64,000 bases of DNA from Guptibacillus hwajinpoensis (GCF_001039475.1 NZ_LELK01000004.1:1343086-1407085); one strand, 5' to 3'; positions 1-10,129 are shown, counted from the first letter of the stretch. Program-made: numbers and translations. The notes: a model not told the origin generated them from the letters alone.

Positions 1-13
1 AAGCAAAAAATCT

Positions 14-66
14 TGCGGGGTCTTCGGACTCATGCTGTTCCCGCAGGAGTCTACGTATGTTGGCTA
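14..66. repeat. Partial GC-rich interspersed repeat, inverted relative to the copy at 226-324
   Basis: Read on the minus strand, this stretch gives an ACTCCTGCGGG block followed about 25 bases later by ACCCCGCA, the same blocks found on the plus strand at 235-270. It therefore looks like a truncated, inverted relative of the fuller element downstream. No ORF crosses it. The spacing and outer stem are not preserved, so it is probably a degenerate copy. Confidence 0.5.
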
Positions 67-225
67 CGCTAAGGTCTTACTCTTAACATTCATTATTCGC
101 GATTTCCTTCATGTATTTTAGTTTTGTCCCAGCCTCTTTTTTACGCTTTTTTCTAAAGGTTTTTTTCTAAAAGATTGTTGCTTTTGAAAAAGTTTTAAAG
201 ACAACACTTAGCAAATTGGAGCGTA

Positions 226-324
226 AGGTGCTCGACTCCTGCGGGACTAGCGGGACAGGTGAGACCCCGCAGGAGCGTAAGCGACGAGGAGGCTTACCGC
301 CCGCCCCGCGGAAAGCGAGCACCT
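226..324. repeat. Structured interspersed repeat with three-way-junction symmetry
   Basis: The element is closed by a 9-bp inverted repeat, AGGTGCTCG at 226-234 and CGAGCACCT at 316-324. Inside it are two further inverted repeats: CTCCTGCGGG/CCCGCAGGAG (236-245/266-275) and GTAAGC/GCTTAC (277-282/292-297). As RNA or single-stranded DNA it could fold as a three-way junction. It is far more GC-rich than its surroundings and has no plausible ORF. From memory, very similar CTCCTGCGGG...CCGCGGAAAGCGAG sequences recur between genes of many Bacillaceae. It ends about 70 bases before the tRNA promoter. Confidence 0.7.
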
Positions 325-393
325 GGAGCGGAAATTAACCACTAATCTAATAACAACAATATCTACGAAAAGAGCCTTTTTTTAAAACAACTA

Positions 394-422
394 TTGACTT
401 TGCAAGTACCATTCGATATATT
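394..422 (+). promoter_or_regulatory. Sigma-A-type promoter of the tRNA-Arg gene
   Basis: TTGACT at 394-399 and TATATT at 417-422 are separated by exactly 17 bases. The tRNA starts 48 bases after the -10 element, leaving a short 5' leader for processing. Confidence 0.6.
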
Positions 423-470
423 TATATTTGTCGCTGCGCGGCAGTAATACATAGATTATACATTCGTTTT

Positions 471-547
471 GTCCCAGTAGCTCAGCAGGATAGAGCAACA
501 GCCTTCTAAGCTGTGGGTCGGGAGTTCGAATCTCTCCTGGGACACCA
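471..547 (+). tRNA. tRNA-Arg (anticodon TCT)
   Basis: The acceptor arms GTCCCAG and CTGGGAC pair perfectly. The D-arm GCTC/GAGC, the anticodon arm ACAGC-CTTCTAA-GCTGT and the T-arm GGGAG-TTCGAAT-CTCTC are all complete. The anticodon in the loop is TCT, which reads AGA/AGG arginine codons. The discriminator A is followed by an encoded CCA at 545-547. It is a single tRNA gene with its own promoter and terminator. Confidence 0.97.
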
Positions 548-561
548 TAATATTTTAATCC

Positions 562-593
562 AAAGACATTTATCAATTTGATAGATGTCTTTT
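562..593 (+). terminator. Rho-independent terminator after tRNA-Arg
   Basis: An inverted repeat (AAGACAT...ATGTCTT, extended by TATCAA/TTGATA) is followed by a run of six T. It lies about 15 bases past the tRNA CCA end. Confidence 0.8.
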
Positions 594-795
594 TTGATTT
601 TCTTCCTAATCATAAGAGATAACCGGCTTTTTCAAACATAATAAAAATCTAGGTGAGATGTACAAAAAAAGAGAGGGGCATGCTTCAGCTTGAGTTTACA
701 TGTGGATACTGATAAACTGATAGCTAATCGTAGCTGCGCCTTTCCTGCTGTAAACTCTTTTAATAGAGAATATAAGAGAGTGGAGCGATTACGTC

Positions 796-1824
796 ATGGA
801 TAAAGAAAAGCAAGAGCGGAAAATAGTATATTTTCCAAATGTGGCAGGCAAACTTGTCGAAAAAGGAATGGCAGCACTAAAAGCAAAACAAATAAAAGAA
901 GCGCATGAACATTTCAGTCAGCTTCTTGAAATCGAACCAGATCACCCGCAGGGGCATTTTGGGATGGTGCTCAGTCTGGTTGAAATGGGAGATTTAATCG
1001 AAGCATCTGAACGCTGTGAAACAATGATGCAGCAAGGTATCGGGGACTATTATGACATTTTTCAAGTATACATATCGATATTGGTTCAGCTTGGAAAGTA
1101 TCAGAAAGTGGTTACGATGATTGAAGCGGTATTACAAGAAAATCAGCTTCCGTCGAACATTGCGGAATCGCTCTACCAACTGCTGCATTTCAGCAGACAA
1201 ATGACAAATTATGATCTTGATTCCCATGATGAGTATGACGCTGTTCAAGAAGAGGATACGGACAAGCTAATTGCTTATCTAGAAAGCGATAAGACGGAGA
1301 AACAGTGGCTGGCAATACAGAAGTTAGGCGCTGCAGATGAGAAAAAGTCAATCCCCGTTTACCTTACATATTTGAATGAAACAAACAAAGATCCTCTTTT
1401 GAAAAGCCTAGTTCTACAAGTGCTAAGAGAAAAAGAGTTGGATCAAGAAGTCGTCGTACATAAATTTGGTAGAGAAATTACTGTGAATCCCTCTCATCTA
1501 AAAGATATCTTTTTACAAGACTTCTCCTTGAGTGTGAAGTCGAAACTGTCTGACGTAGTCGAACAGAAAAACCCAGCTCTTTTTGAGATGTGTATGCAAA
1601 TTTGGTGGCACTATCTTTTCGCCATTTCTCCTTTCGAAGCTGAACCTACGAATAGTTCTGTCTGGGCAGCAGCAGTTCATAAAGTAGCTTCAGATATGAA
1701 CGGGGAAGAGATCACTAATGAGGAACTACGCATGCATTATGAAGTCAAATCGTCGGAGTTCGAAGTAGCTGCAAATCGTATCAAGAACATAGAAAATCAG
1801 CCGTTCTACCGTCCCTTTGAATAG
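796..1824 (+). CDS. ysoA: Tetratricopeptide-repeat protein, YsoA-like
   Basis: This 342-residue soluble protein opens with a TPR-like helical repeat: 'AALKAKQIKEAHEHFSQLL' followed by 'PDHPQGHFGMVLSLVEMGD', roughly residues 25-75. The rest is helical and acidic, without membrane segments or a signal peptide. Its place immediately upstream of tig matches B. subtilis ysoA, a TPR protein of about the same length and unknown role. The start is the ATG preceded by GTGGAG. The protein probably mediates protein-protein contacts; no catalytic motif is visible. The upstream gap (594-795) has no clear promoter. Confidence 0.8.
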   Translation: MDKEKQERKIVYFPNVAGKLVEKGMAALKAKQIKEAHEHFSQLLEIEPDHPQGHFGMVLSLVEMGDLIEASERCETMMQQGIGDYYDIFQVYISILVQLGKYQKVVTMIEAVLQENQLPSNIAESLYQLLHFSRQMTNYDLDSHDEYDAVQEEDTDKLIAYLESDKTEKQWLAIQKLGAADEKKSIPVYLTYLNETNKDPLLKSLVLQVLREKELDQEVVVHKFGREITVNPSHLKDIFLQDFSLSVKSKLSDVVEQKNPALFEMCMQIWWHYLFAISPFEAEPTNSSVWAAAVHKVASDMNGEEITNEELRMHYEVKSSEFEVAANRIKNIENQPFYRPFE

Positions 1825-1918
1825 AAATAAATGGAAAGTCGATGTTTTTACTTGCGATTAAGAGAAATCATCGATAAGCTGTACTATGGCAAAACGGTTT
1901 GCAATCATGCCGTATGTG

Positions 1919-1946
1919 TTGAAAACCGGCTGTTCTATGTTATAAT
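1919..1946 (+). promoter_or_regulatory. Sigma-A promoter of tig
   Basis: TTGAAA at 1919-1924 and TATAAT at 1941-1946 are 16 bases apart. This lies in the 260-base gap before trigger factor and is the only good match there. It implies an mRNA leader of about 130 bases. Confidence 0.6.
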
Positions 1947-2084
1947 ACAATAGTTGCAAACCCATATTTACTAGTAAAAGAGACCGTTTGAAAGATAGTA
2001 GACGCTTTTATACTCCAAAAAGTGTCATCTTAATTAAACGCTCGATTAGTGGAAATATATTTAATTGTTGGAGGTAATGTGTAA

Positions 2085-3377
2085 ATGACTGCAAAATGGG
2101 AAAAGCTTGAAGGTAACCAGGGCGTCCTTACAGTTGAAGTTGACGCTACTGAGGTAAATACTGCGCTTGATGAAGCGTTCAAAAAAGTTGTTAAACAGGT
2201 AAACGTACCTGGATTCCGTAAAGGTAAAATGCCACGTTCTCTTTTCGAAAAACGTTTTGGTGTAGAATCTCTTTATCAAGATGCTCTTGATATCATTCTT
2301 CCTAAAGCATATTCGGAAGCTATTGACGAATCTGGTATTGAGCCAGTTGATCGTCCAGAAGTTGACGTTGAGCAAATGGAAAAAGGTCAAAACTTGATCT
2401 TCAAAGCAACTGTAACAGTTAAGCCTGAAGTTAAGCTTGGCGAATACAAAGGTCTTGAAGTTGAAGAACAAGATACAAACGTATCAGATGAAGAAGTAGA
2501 AGCAGAGCTTAAATCTCTTCAAGAAAAGCAAGCTGAGCTTGTTGTTGTTGAAGACGGAGAGCTTCAAGAAGGCGATACAGCAGTTATCGACTTTGAAGGC
2601 TTCCTTGGTGAAGAACCATTCGAAGGTGGAAAAGGTGAAAACTATTCACTAGAAATCGGTTCAAACACATTTATTCCTGGATTTGAAGAGCAATTGATTG
2701 GTGAGAAAGCTGGCGCTGAGAAGGAAGTAACAGTTACTTTCCCTGAAGAGTACCATGCTGAAAATCTTGCTGGACAAGAAGCGAAGTTCCAGGTGAAAAT
2801 TCACGACATTAAGCGTAAAGAGCTTCCAGAGCTTGACGATGAGTTTGCTAAAGATGTAAACGAAGAAGTCGAATCACTTGATGAGCTTAAGAAGACAACG
2901 AAAGAAAATCTTGAGAAGCAAAAAGCAGAAGATGCTGATGTTCAAAAGAAAGACGCGTTGATTGAAAAAGCTGCTGAAAACAGTGAGATTGATCTTCCAT
3001 CTGCAATGGTAGATGCAGAAGTAGACCGCATGCTTCAAGAATTTGAACAGCGTCTACAACAACAAGGTATGAACCTTGAAATGTACTACCAGTTCTCTGG
3101 ACAAGATGAGAAAGCACTTCGCGAACAAATGCAAGAAGACGGTGAAAAGCGCGTGCGCACGAACTTGACTCTTGAAGCGATTGCTGACGCTGAGAATGTG
3201 GAAGTTTCTGAAGAAGAAGTAAATGAAGAACTTTCCAAAATGGCTGCTATGTACAACATGGAAGAAGAACAAATTCGTTCAATGCTAACAATGCAGGGTG
3301 GCACTGATGCACTTAAAGGTGACCTTCGCGTTCGTAAAGCGATCGATGTACTTGTAGATAACAGCAAAAAAGCTTAA
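2085..3377 (+). CDS. tig: Trigger factor, ribosome-associated chaperone and peptidyl-prolyl isomerase
   Basis: The 430-residue product has the usual trigger-factor length and layout. The N-terminal ribosome-binding domain carries the '[19 protein letters not shown]' signature near residue 45, which docks on ribosomal protein L23. An FKBP-type PPIase domain covers about residues 150-245 ('[20 protein letters not shown]'), followed by the helical substrate-cradling C-terminal domain. It binds nascent chains at the ribosome exit in the cytoplasm. A strong GGAGGTAA site precedes the ATG. The gene has its own promoter and terminator, so it appears monocistronic. The next gene, clpX, is also its neighbour in most Firmicutes. 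Confidence 0.97.
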   Translation: MTAKWEKLEGNQGVLTVEVDATEVNTALDEAFKKVVKQVNVPGFRKGKMPRSLFEKRFGVESLYQDALDIILPKAYSEAIDESGIEPVDRPEVDVEQMEKGQNLIFKATVTVKPEVKLGEYKGLEVEEQDTNVSDEEVEAELKSLQEKQAELVVVEDGELQEGDTAVIDFEGFLGEEPFEGGKGENYSLEIGSNTFIPGFEEQLIGEKAGAEKEVTVTFPEEYHAENLAGQEAKFQVKIHDIKRKELPELDDEFAKDVNEEVESLDELKKTTKENLEKQKAEDADVQKKDALIEKAAENSEIDLPSAMVDAEVDRMLQEFEQRLQQQGMNLEMYYQFSGQDEKALREQMQEDGEKRVRTNLTLEAIADAENVEVSEEEVNEELSKMAAMYNMEEEQIRSMLTMQGGTDALKGDLRVRKAIDVLVDNSKKA

Positions 3378-3401
3378 TAGAAGCTATTATTGGCTTATTT
3401 G

Positions 3402-3431
3402 AAACAAGGCGCTTAATTGCGCCTTGTTTTT
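3402..3431 (+). terminator. Rho-independent terminator of tig
   Basis: AAACAAGGCGC and GCGCCTTGTTT flank the loop TTAATT, and the stem runs into a T tract. It begins 25 bases after the tig stop. Confidence 0.9.
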
Positions 3432-3547
3432 ACAAAAAGAAGTAGTAATGAAATCATTTAAATTAGCTAAACATAGTAGTAGGACAAATACTCTATACAT
3501 AATAAGCTTTCAAAGAGTCGTTTTACTTCGTATCCTTTTGAGTTATG

Positions 3548-3556
3548 TGATACAAT
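3548..3556 (+). promoter_or_regulatory. Possible extended -10 promoter for clpX
   Basis: TGATACAAT gives a TGn-extended -10 element (TACAAT at 3551-3556) about 150 bases before clpX. No convincing -35 box is seen at the right spacing. Nothing else was recognised in the 272-base gap between the tig terminator and clpX. Confidence 0.35.
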
Positions 3557-3703
3557 TTCAATACATAAATAGGATAAGAAACCAGTGGTGAATGCCCGTT
3601 AGGATTGCTTAATAAGTGATGGTTAGTTCGAATGCGCTAACTTAGTTCCTTTGCAGATAGACCTACTCGGATTTCATCGAGATCAACGGTTAGGGGTGAA
3701 TTC

Positions 3704-4978
3704 ATGTTTAAATTTAACGACGAAAAAGGACAATTAAAATGTTCTTTCTGTGGCAAAACACAGGATCAAGTACGAAAGTTAGTTGCAGGACCAGGTGTAT
3801 ATATCTGTGATGAATGTATTGAGCTTTGTACTGAAATTGTAGAAGAAGAACTTGGAACTGAAGAAGAGGTTGATTTCAAAGAAGTACCGAAACCTCATGA
3901 AATTTGCCAAATTCTTGATGACTATGTCATTGGTCAAGAAAAAGCGAAAAAGTCTCTATCTGTTGCGGTTTACAATCACTACAAGCGTATTAACGCTTCA
4001 GGTAAACCAGACGATGTAGAACTTGCAAAGAGTAACATTGCTTTAATTGGTCCAACAGGAAGCGGTAAAACCCTTCTTGCTCAAACACTTGCTAGAATTT
4101 TGAACGTGCCTTTCGCGATAGCGGATGCTACCTCATTAACTGAAGCGGGTTATGTTGGTGAGGATGTTGAGAATATTCTTCTTAAACTCATCCAAGCAGC
4201 AGATTACGATGTAGAAAAAGCTGAAAAAGGTATTATTTACATCGATGAGATCGATAAAGTGGCGCGTAAGTCTGAAAATCCTTCTATTACACGTGATGTG
4301 TCGGGTGAAGGTGTTCAGCAGGCTTTACTTAAAATTCTTGAAGGTACAACGGCAAGCGTTCCTCCTCAAGGTGGACGTAAGCATCCTCATCAAGAATTTA
4401 TCCAAATTGATACGACGAACATTCTTTTCATTTGCGGTGGTGCATTTGATGGAATTGAACAAATCATTAAACGTCGTCTTGGTAAGAAAATCATTGGTTT
4501 CAGTGGTGAAGCGAAACAGGAAGATCTTAAACCAGGAGAATATTTAGGGAAAGTACTTCCAGAGGATTTACTTCGCTTTGGACTTATTCCTGAATTCATC
4601 GGTCGTCTTCCAGTTATCGGAAGCCTTGAGCCACTTGATGAAGAAGCATTGGTTGAAATTCTTACAAAGCCTAAAAACGCTCTTGTTAAACAATACCAAA
4701 AGCTTCTAGAGCTTGATGACGTAGAACTTGAATTTGAAGATGATGCTCTTGTTGAAATTGCTAAACAGGCTATCGAAAGAAAGACGGGTGCACGAGGACT
4801 TCGTTCTATTATTGAAGGCATTATGCTTGATGTAATGTACGATCTCCCATCTCGTGATGAGATCAAAAAATGCGTGCTTACAGCTTCAACTGTAAGTGAG
4901 AAATCAACCCCGCGCTTGATTTTAGAAGATGGTTCTGTCATTGATGAAGATAAGAAATCACCAAAGGAAAGTGCATAA
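3704..4978 (+). CDS. clpX: ClpX, ATPase/unfoldase subunit of the ClpXP protease
   Basis: The 424-residue protein begins with the ClpX zinc-binding domain ('CSFCGK' and 'CDECIELC', residues 13-41), which binds adaptors and substrates. An AAA+ module follows with Walker A 'GPTGSGKT' (about 117-124), Walker B 'IIYIDEIDK' and the C-terminal D2 small domain. The IGF-type loop that docks onto ClpP is visible as 'IIGFSGEAK'. It unfolds tagged proteins and feeds them to ClpP, which is encoded elsewhere. The start ATG follows GGGGTG. A perfect hairpin terminator ends the gene, separating it from lonB. Confidence 0.97.
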   Translation: MFKFNDEKGQLKCSFCGKTQDQVRKLVAGPGVYICDECIELCTEIVEEELGTEEEVDFKEVPKPHEICQILDDYVIGQEKAKKSLSVAVYNHYKRINASGKPDDVELAKSNIALIGPTGSGKTLLAQTLARILNVPFAIADATSLTEAGYVGEDVENILLKLIQAADYDVEKAEKGIIYIDEIDKVARKSENPSITRDVSGEGVQQALLKILEGTTASVPPQGGRKHPHQEFIQIDTTNILFICGGAFDGIEQIIKRRLGKKIIGFSGEAKQEDLKPGEYLGKVLPEDLLRFGLIPEFIGRLPVIGSLEPLDEEALVEILTKPKNALVKQYQKLLELDDVELEFEDDALVEIAKQAIERKTGARGLRSIIEGIMLDVMYDLPSRDEIKKCVLTASTVSEKSTPRLILEDGSVIDEDKKSPKESA

Positions 4979-4984
4979 ATAATG

Positions 4985-5016
4985 AAACCAATCACCTGCA
5001 GGTGATTGGTTTTTTT
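4985..5016 (+). terminator. Rho-independent terminator of clpX
   Basis: AACCAATCACC and GGTGATTGGTT pair perfectly around a TGCA loop and are followed by a T run. The stem starts 8 bases after the clpX stop. Confidence 0.92.
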
Positions 5017-5050
5017 ATATTCTTTTGTTGGATTCAATTATGAATTTCCG

Positions 5051-5080
5051 GTTTATGGAACCATACCTCAGGAGATACTA
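5051..5080 (+). promoter_or_regulatory. Sigma-F (forespore) promoter of lonB
   Basis: GTTTA at 5051-5055 and GGAGATACTA at 5071-5080 are separated by 15 bases. This matches the sigma-F consensus GYWTA-N15-GGNRANANTW at every defined position. It lies 33 bases before the lonB start. Sigma-F control of lonB is established in B. subtilis. Confidence 0.8.
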
Positions 5081-5112
5081 AGGCTATTGATAAATCTCCA
5101 GGAGGTACGAGT

Positions 5113-6774
5113 ATGAATTGGACAGGCATTGCGTTAGCGATACAGTTGTTTTTTGGAATTGTCATAGGATTGTATTTCTGGAACTTGCTTCGTAATCAGC
5201 GAACCCAGAAAGTTTCTATAGATAAAGAATCCCGAAAAGAAATGGAGCACTTAAGACGACTGCGGAGTATTTCCCTAAGTGAGCCACTTTCAGAGCGCAT
5301 TAGACCTACTGGTTTCTCGGAAATCGTGGGTCAAGAAGAGGGGATCCGTACTCTACGAGCGGCTATTTGCGGACCAAATCCTCAACATGTCATTATTTAT
5401 GGTCCACCTGGGGTCGGGAAAACGGCTGCAGCTAGGCTTGTACTTGAAGAAGCAAAGCGTAATCGCGGAACGCCTTTTAAACAAGCAGCCGTCTTCGTTG
5501 AATTGGACGCTACGACTGCGAGATTTGATGAAAGAGGAATTGCAGATCCACTCATTGGGTCTGTTCATGATCCCATTTATCAAGGTGCAGGTGCTATGGG
5601 GCAAGCTGGTATTCCTCAACCGAAACAAGGTGCTGTAACAAATGCCCATGGAGGAATTCTTTTTATTGATGAAATTGGAGAGCTTCACCCAATTCAAATG
5701 AACAAGCTTCTAAAGGTGCTCGAAGATCGAAAGGTTTATCTAGAAAGTGCTTATTACAATGAAGAGAACTCGAATATTCCAACACATATTCATGATATAT
5801 TCCAAAATGGATTACCTGCCGATTTCAGAATGATCGGAGCTACAACAAGGACACCTGATGATATACCTCCTGCCATTCGTTCTAGATGCATGGAAGTTTA
5901 CTTCAGGGAGCTAAGTCAGGGCGAAATTGCTAAGATTGCAACGAGAGCTGCTAAAAAGCTTAATCTTACGTTAGATGAGGAAGGTATTGAGCGAGTTAGC
6001 CGATATGCAAGAAATGGGCGGGAAGCTGTAAATTTGATGCAAATTGCCGCAGGTCTTGCAATCACGGAGAGTAGGGGAAGCATTACTGCAGCTGATATGG
6101 AATGGGTCATTCATGCGAGCAGGCTATCGCCTAGACCTGAAAGGAAAATTCCACTTCACCCAAGTACAGGTCTCGTAAATGGCTTAGCTGTTTATGGACC
6201 GAATACAGGAGCCTTACTTGAAATTGAAGTAACAGCAGTTAAGGCCGATAAGGAAGGAACTGTTACGATTACTGGTATTGTGGAGGAAGAAAGTATTGGT
6301 AATCAATCAAAGTCAATTCGAAGAAAAAGCCTAGCAAAATCCTCGGTAGAAAATGTGATGACCGTTCTAAAGGCGATGGGTATTCCAGCTGACTCTTATC
6401 ATCTACATATCAACTTCCCAGGTGGTGTTCCGGTCGATGGTCCTTCAGCAGGCGTTGCAATTGCAACAGGTATTTATTCTGCTATTAAAGGAAGCCCTGT
6501 TAGTAACAAGATAGCTATGACTGGTGAGGTCAGCATCCACGGCTTCGTTAAACCAGTAGGTGGTGTGTTTGCAAAGGTAACAGCTGCTCGTGATGCCGGT
6601 GCAGAACTTGCATTAATTCCAGAAGAGAATAACGAAGAGATGCTTAAAATAATTAAAGGGATTAAGGTTGTACCCGTTAAGCATTTATCTGAGGTATTTG
6701 ATGCAGCATTTCTTCTTGGAAAACAGCAGGAATATCCATCTATAGTGATGGGAAAATCCCAGCCTGGTAGTTAA
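5113..6774 (+). CDS. lonB: LonB, forespore ATP-dependent protease
   Basis: This 553-residue protein is a membrane-anchored Lon-type protease. A single N-terminal transmembrane helix covers about residues 5-25, followed by an AAA+ domain with Walker A 'GPPGVGKT' (near residue 97) and Walker B 'GGILFIDEIGEL'. The C-terminal serine-lysine protease domain has 'DGPSAGVAIATG' (catalytic Ser) and the Lys in 'HGFVKPVGGVFAK'. Length and layout match B. subtilis LonB. The start ATG follows AGGAGG. The sigma-F promoter and intervening terminator suggest it is transcribed apart from clpX, in the forespore. Confidence 0.95.
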   Translation: MNWTGIALAIQLFFGIVIGLYFWNLLRNQRTQKVSIDKESRKEMEHLRRLRSISLSEPLSERIRPTGFSEIVGQEEGIRTLRAAICGPNPQHVIIYGPPGVGKTAAARLVLEEAKRNRGTPFKQAAVFVELDATTARFDERGIADPLIGSVHDPIYQGAGAMGQAGIPQPKQGAVTNAHGGILFIDEIGELHPIQMNKLLKVLEDRKVYLESAYYNEENSNIPTHIHDIFQNGLPADFRMIGATTRTPDDIPPAIRSRCMEVYFRELSQGEIAKIATRAAKKLNLTLDEEGIERVSRYARNGREAVNLMQIAAGLAITESRGSITAADMEWVIHASRLSPRPERKIPLHPSTGLVNGLAVYGPNTGALLEIEVTAVKADKEGTVTITGIVEEESIGNQSKSIRRKSLAKSSVENVMTVLKAMGIPADSYHLHINFPGGVPVDGPSAGVAIATGIYSAIKGSPVSNKIAMTGEVSIHGFVKPVGGVFAKVTAARDAGAELALIPEENNEEMLKIIKGIKVVPVKHLSEVFDAAFLLGKQQEYPSIVMGKSQPGS

Positions 6775-6789
6775 AGGGCGGGATTTTCT
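6752..6789 (+). terminator. Terminator-like hairpin overlapping the lonB stop
   Basis: GAAAATCCC (6752-6760) pairs with GGGATTTTC (6780-6788), with an inner GCC/GGC pairing. The stem begins inside the last lonB codons. The T tract is short, so termination may be partial. Confidence 0.55.
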
Positions 6790-6829
6790 TTATGAAGCAA
6801 AGTTTTTTGCGAGTTTGGACAGGGAAGAT

Positions 6830-6859
6830 TAGACAAGTGGAAGATAGTTAGGATACAAT
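6830..6859 (+). promoter_or_regulatory. Sigma-A promoter of lonA
   Basis: TAGACA at 6830-6835 and TACAAT at 6854-6859 are 18 bases apart, about 85 bases before the lonA start. Confidence 0.5.
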
Positions 6860-6945
6860 GAAGTACAACTTATTAACTAGTTAAGCTCAGGATTTCTGCG
6901 AGTTAAAATAAGGTTTTTATAGTTTGTTGTCTGGAGGTGCCATGA

Positions 6946-9267
6946 TTGAAAAATGAACATAAAACATTGCCATTACTACCATTACGAGGATTGCTAGTAT
7001 ATCCATCCATGGTTCTTCATCTTGATGTTGGACGAGATAAATCTGTTCAAGCACTGGAGAAGGTTATGATGGAAGATCAACAAATCTTCCTCTCTACACA
7101 AAAAGAAGTAGAAACGGAGACACCAGAAGTAGAAGATATTTACGAAATCGGTACACTTGCAACCGTTAAGCAAATGCTTAAGCTACCAAATGGTACAATT
7201 AGAGTACTTGTTGAAGGTCTTCACCGTGGCAAAATCGTTGAGTTTAAAGATACAGAGGAATTCTATGAAGTAGAAATCGAGCAGGTTGATGAGAGCGATG
7301 AGCGGAGCGTTGAAGAAGAAGCATTAATGCGAACGGTTCTAGATTTATTTGAACAATACATTAAAGTTTCTAAGAAGGTAACGGCTGAAACCTTTGCTTC
7401 TGTAAGTGATATTGAGCAACCAGGACGGTTGGCAGATATTATCGCATCACATCTTTCATTGAAGATACGTCAGAAGCAAGAAATTCTTGAAACGTATAAT
7501 TCAGAAGAACGGTTAAATAAGCTCATCGAAATTCTTCAAAATGAGAAAGACGTTATTGATCTTGAGAAGAAGATTGGACAAAGAGTAAAGCGTTCTATGG
7601 AAAAAACCCAGAAAGAATATTATCTTCGTGAACAAATGAAGGCGATTCAGAAAGAGCTAGGAGAAAAAGAAGGTAAAACTGGTGAAATTTCATCTTTGAA
7701 AGAGAAGATTGAAGAAGCAGATATGCCTCTGAATGTCCAAGAAATGGCTTATAAAGAGCTTGATCGATATGAGAAGATTCCACAAAGCTCTGCTGAGAGT
7801 TCCGTAATCCGGAACTACATCGATTGGTTGATTCAAATTCCTTGGTCGAAAGAAACTGAAGACAACCTTGATATCAATCATGCGGAAAAAATATTAAATG
7901 AAGATCATTACGGTCTTGAGAATGTAAAAGAACGTGTTCTTGAATACCTTGCTGTGCAACAGCTAACGAAATCGCTTAAGGGACCAATTCTATGTCTTGT
8001 AGGACCACCAGGAGTAGGGAAAACGTCACTTGCACGATCAGTAGCTCGCTCTATTGGACGTGAATTTGTCCGTATATCACTAGGTGGTGTGCGTGATGAG
8101 GCTGAAATCCGCGGTCATAGACGAACATATGTAGGTGCTATGCCTGGTCGAATCATTCGTGGAATGAAAAAAGCAGGAACGGTTAACCCTGTATTTCTAC
8201 TAGATGAAATCGATAAAATGTCCAACGATTTCAGAGGCGATCCATCTTCGGCCATGCTTGAAGTACTTGATCCACAGCAAAACAATACGTTTAGCGATCA
8301 TTACATCGAAGAACCCTATGATCTATCGAAAGTTATGTTTGTAACTACAGCCAACAGTCTTGGAACAATTCCTGAGCCGCTTCTTGATCGAATGGAAGTT
8401 ATTCGCATTGCTGGTTATACGGAAATAGAGAAAGTGAATATTGCGAAGAACTATCTAATGCCAAGACAACTGGAAGAGCATGGTTTAAGTAAAGGCAATC
8501 TCCAAATGAGAGATGAAAGCCTCTATAAACTTGTGAGACACTATACAAGAGAAGCTGGCGTTCGTAATTTAGAGCGGCAAATCGCCACTGTTTGTCGAAA
8601 AGCAACTAAATTAATTGTATCAGGAAAGAAAAAACGTGTTATTGTAACAGAGTCTATGCTAGAAGAATTACTAGGACATCCGAAGTTCCGCTATGGTGAA
8701 GCAGAGAAAGAAGATCAAATTGGAACGGCTACGGGTCTTGCTTATACAACAGCAGGTGGAGATACGCTCGCAATTGAAGTCTCCTTATCACCTGGAAAAG
8801 GGAAATTGATCTTAACAGGTAAGCTCGGAGACGTCATGAAAGAATCTGCTCAGGCTGCTTTTAGTTATATTCGATCAAAGTCAGAAGAACTTTCAATTGA
8901 TCCAAGTTTCCATGAAACGAACGATATTCACATTCATGTGCCTGAAGGGGCTACACCTAAAGATGGTCCTTCTGCAGGTATTACCATTGCAACAGCTCTA
9001 GTATCCGCATTAACTGGTAAGGCTGTTCGAAGAGATGTCGGAATGACAGGTGAAATCACTCTTCGTGGACGGGTCCTTCCAATTGGTGGACTGAAAGAAA
9101 AGTCATTAAGTGCTCATCGTGCTGGATTGACGACAATTATAATGCCGAAAGAAAATGAAAAAGATCTGGATGATATTCCAGAAAGCATACGCAAAGATTT
9201 AACCTTCCTTCCAGTTTCACATTTGGATGAAGTGTTAAAAACCGCACTTGTGGGGGAGAATAAATGA
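6946..9267 (+). CDS. lonA: LonA, general ATP-dependent protease La
   Basis: The 773-residue protein has the full Lon architecture. The N-terminal LAN substrate-recognition domain begins '[20 protein letters not shown]', then a helical linker, then AAA+ with Walker A 'GPPGVGKT' (about 350-357). The protease domain has the catalytic Ser in '[13 protein letters not shown]' and Lys in '[14 protein letters not shown]'. It degrades misfolded and regulatory proteins in the cytoplasm. The chosen start is TTG, 6 bases after GGAGGTG. An ATG four bases upstream in another frame opens only a four-codon mini-ORF ending at TGA. The gene overlaps engB by 4 bases. Confidence 0.96.
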   Translation: MKNEHKTLPLLPLRGLLVYPSMVLHLDVGRDKSVQALEKVMMEDQQIFLSTQKEVETETPEVEDIYEIGTLATVKQMLKLPNGTIRVLVEGLHRGKIVEFKDTEEFYEVEIEQVDESDERSVEEEALMRTVLDLFEQYIKVSKKVTAETFASVSDIEQPGRLADIIASHLSLKIRQKQEILETYNSEERLNKLIEILQNEKDVIDLEKKIGQRVKRSMEKTQKEYYLREQMKAIQKELGEKEGKTGEISSLKEKIEEADMPLNVQEMAYKELDRYEKIPQSSAESSVIRNYIDWLIQIPWSKETEDNLDINHAEKILNEDHYGLENVKERVLEYLAVQQLTKSLKGPILCLVGPPGVGKTSLARSVARSIGREFVRISLGGVRDEAEIRGHRRTYVGAMPGRIIRGMKKAGTVNPVFLLDEIDKMSNDFRGDPSSAMLEVLDPQQNNTFSDHYIEEPYDLSKVMFVTTANSLGTIPEPLLDRMEVIRIAGYTEIEKVNIAKNYLMPRQLEEHGLSKGNLQMRDESLYKLVRHYTREAGVRNLERQIATVCRKATKLIVSGKKKRVIVTESMLEELLGHPKFRYGEAEKEDQIGTATGLAYTTAGGDTLAIEVSLSPGKGKLILTGKLGDVMKESAQAAFSYIRSKSEELSIDPSFHETNDIHIHVPEGATPKDGPSAGITIATALVSALTGKAVRRDVGMTGEITLRGRVLPIGGLKEKSLSAHRAGLTTIIMPKENEKDLDDIPESIRKDLTFLPVSHLDEVLKTALVGENK

Positions 9268-9845
9268 AAGTAACAAAATCAGATTTTATTATCAGCGCAG
9301 TTAAACCGGAGCAATATCCTATAGATGGACTACCTGAAATCGGACTAGCTGGTAGATCGAACGTAGGTAAATCATCTTTAATTAACACGCTGATTAATCG
9401 CAAGAACCTTGCCAGAACTTCTCAAAGGCCTGGTAAAACGCAAACTCTCAATTTCTATTTGATCAACGAGATTTTATACTTTGTCGACGTTCCAGGATAT
9501 GGCTTCGCAAAGGTTTCTAAGAAAGAAAGAGAATCCTGGGGCAAAATGATTGAAACGTATTTAACTGACCGAGATCAGTTGAAAGCTGTTATTCAAATCG
9601 TTGACTTAAGACACTCACCTTCAAACGACGATGTTGTTATGTACGATTGGTTAAAGCATTATGAAATTCCTGTCATCGTAGTGGCAACAAAATCTGACAA
9701 GATACCAAAAGGAAAATGGGGTAAACATCTTAAAGTTGTTAGTCAAACGCTTAAGATCGAACCCACCGATAAGCTCGTAACGTTCTCCTCTCACACTGGA
9801 CAGGGCAAAGAGGAAGTATGGAGTGCTATTAAATCTTACCTATAA
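9264..9845 (+). CDS. engB: EngB (YsxC), ribosome-assembly GTPase
   Basis: This 193-residue TrmE-Era-EngA-EngB-Septin-like GTPase has the G1 loop 'GRSNVGKSS', G3 'DVPGYG' and G4 'TKSDK'. The family acts late in 50S subunit assembly and is essential in B. subtilis, where it is called YsxC. It overlaps the lonA stop by 4 bases (ATGA), indicating translational coupling. A strong terminator follows. Confidence 0.96.
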   Translation: MKVTKSDFIISAVKPEQYPIDGLPEIGLAGRSNVGKSSLINTLINRKNLARTSQRPGKTQTLNFYLINEILYFVDVPGYGFAKVSKKERESWGKMIETYLTDRDQLKAVIQIVDLRHSPSNDDVVMYDWLKHYEIPVIVVATKSDKIPKGKWGKHLKVVSQTLKIEPTDKLVTFSSHTGQGKEEVWSAIKSYL

Positions 9846-9853
9846 AGTCCTTT

Positions 9854-9882
9854 AGACCGGCACAAGTGCTGGTCTTTTTTTA
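9854..9882 (+). terminator. Rho-independent terminator of lonA-engB
   Basis: AGACCGGCAC and GTGCTGGTCT pair with one wobble and are followed by eight T. Confidence 0.9.
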
Positions 9883-10038
9883 TACTGTGATTTGTTTTGA
9901 TTATTCAGAAAAATGACGTTTTTAAATCCCTTTTTAAGGGAATAGAATAAAAGGCTAGTAAACAGAAGGATAAGCTTGCTCAGTCTGCCTCATGCCTGTA
10001 AATGCTTAAATAGGGGGTGTAATAGAAGTCATAAAGAA

Positions 10039-10068
10039 TTGATCGAAATGTCAAAATATTGGTATTAT
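10039..10068 (+). promoter_or_regulatory. Promoter of the amino-acid ABC operon
   Basis: TTGATC at 10039-10044 and TATTAT at 10063-10068 are 18 bases apart, with a TGn extension before the -10. No riboswitch or T-box structure was recognised in the 284-base gap after engB. Confidence 0.45.
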
Positions 10069-10129
10069 AGTAATATCGCAGTTTACATAATCTTAACTGC
10101 ATGAAAGAAAAGTCGTTTAAGGGGGACAT

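Noticed and set aside
391-576. Minus-strand ORF of 61 codons across the tRNA-Arg gene
   Set aside because: It is the antisense of the tRNA and its flanks; part of its translation (RTPDPQLRRLLLYPAELLGQ) is the familiar spurious peptide produced by reading a tRNA gene backwards.
4390-5037. Minus-strand ORF of 215 codons opposite clpX
   Set aside because: It is Ser/Arg-rich, lies wholly antisense to conserved clpX, crosses its terminator and lacks a ribosome site.
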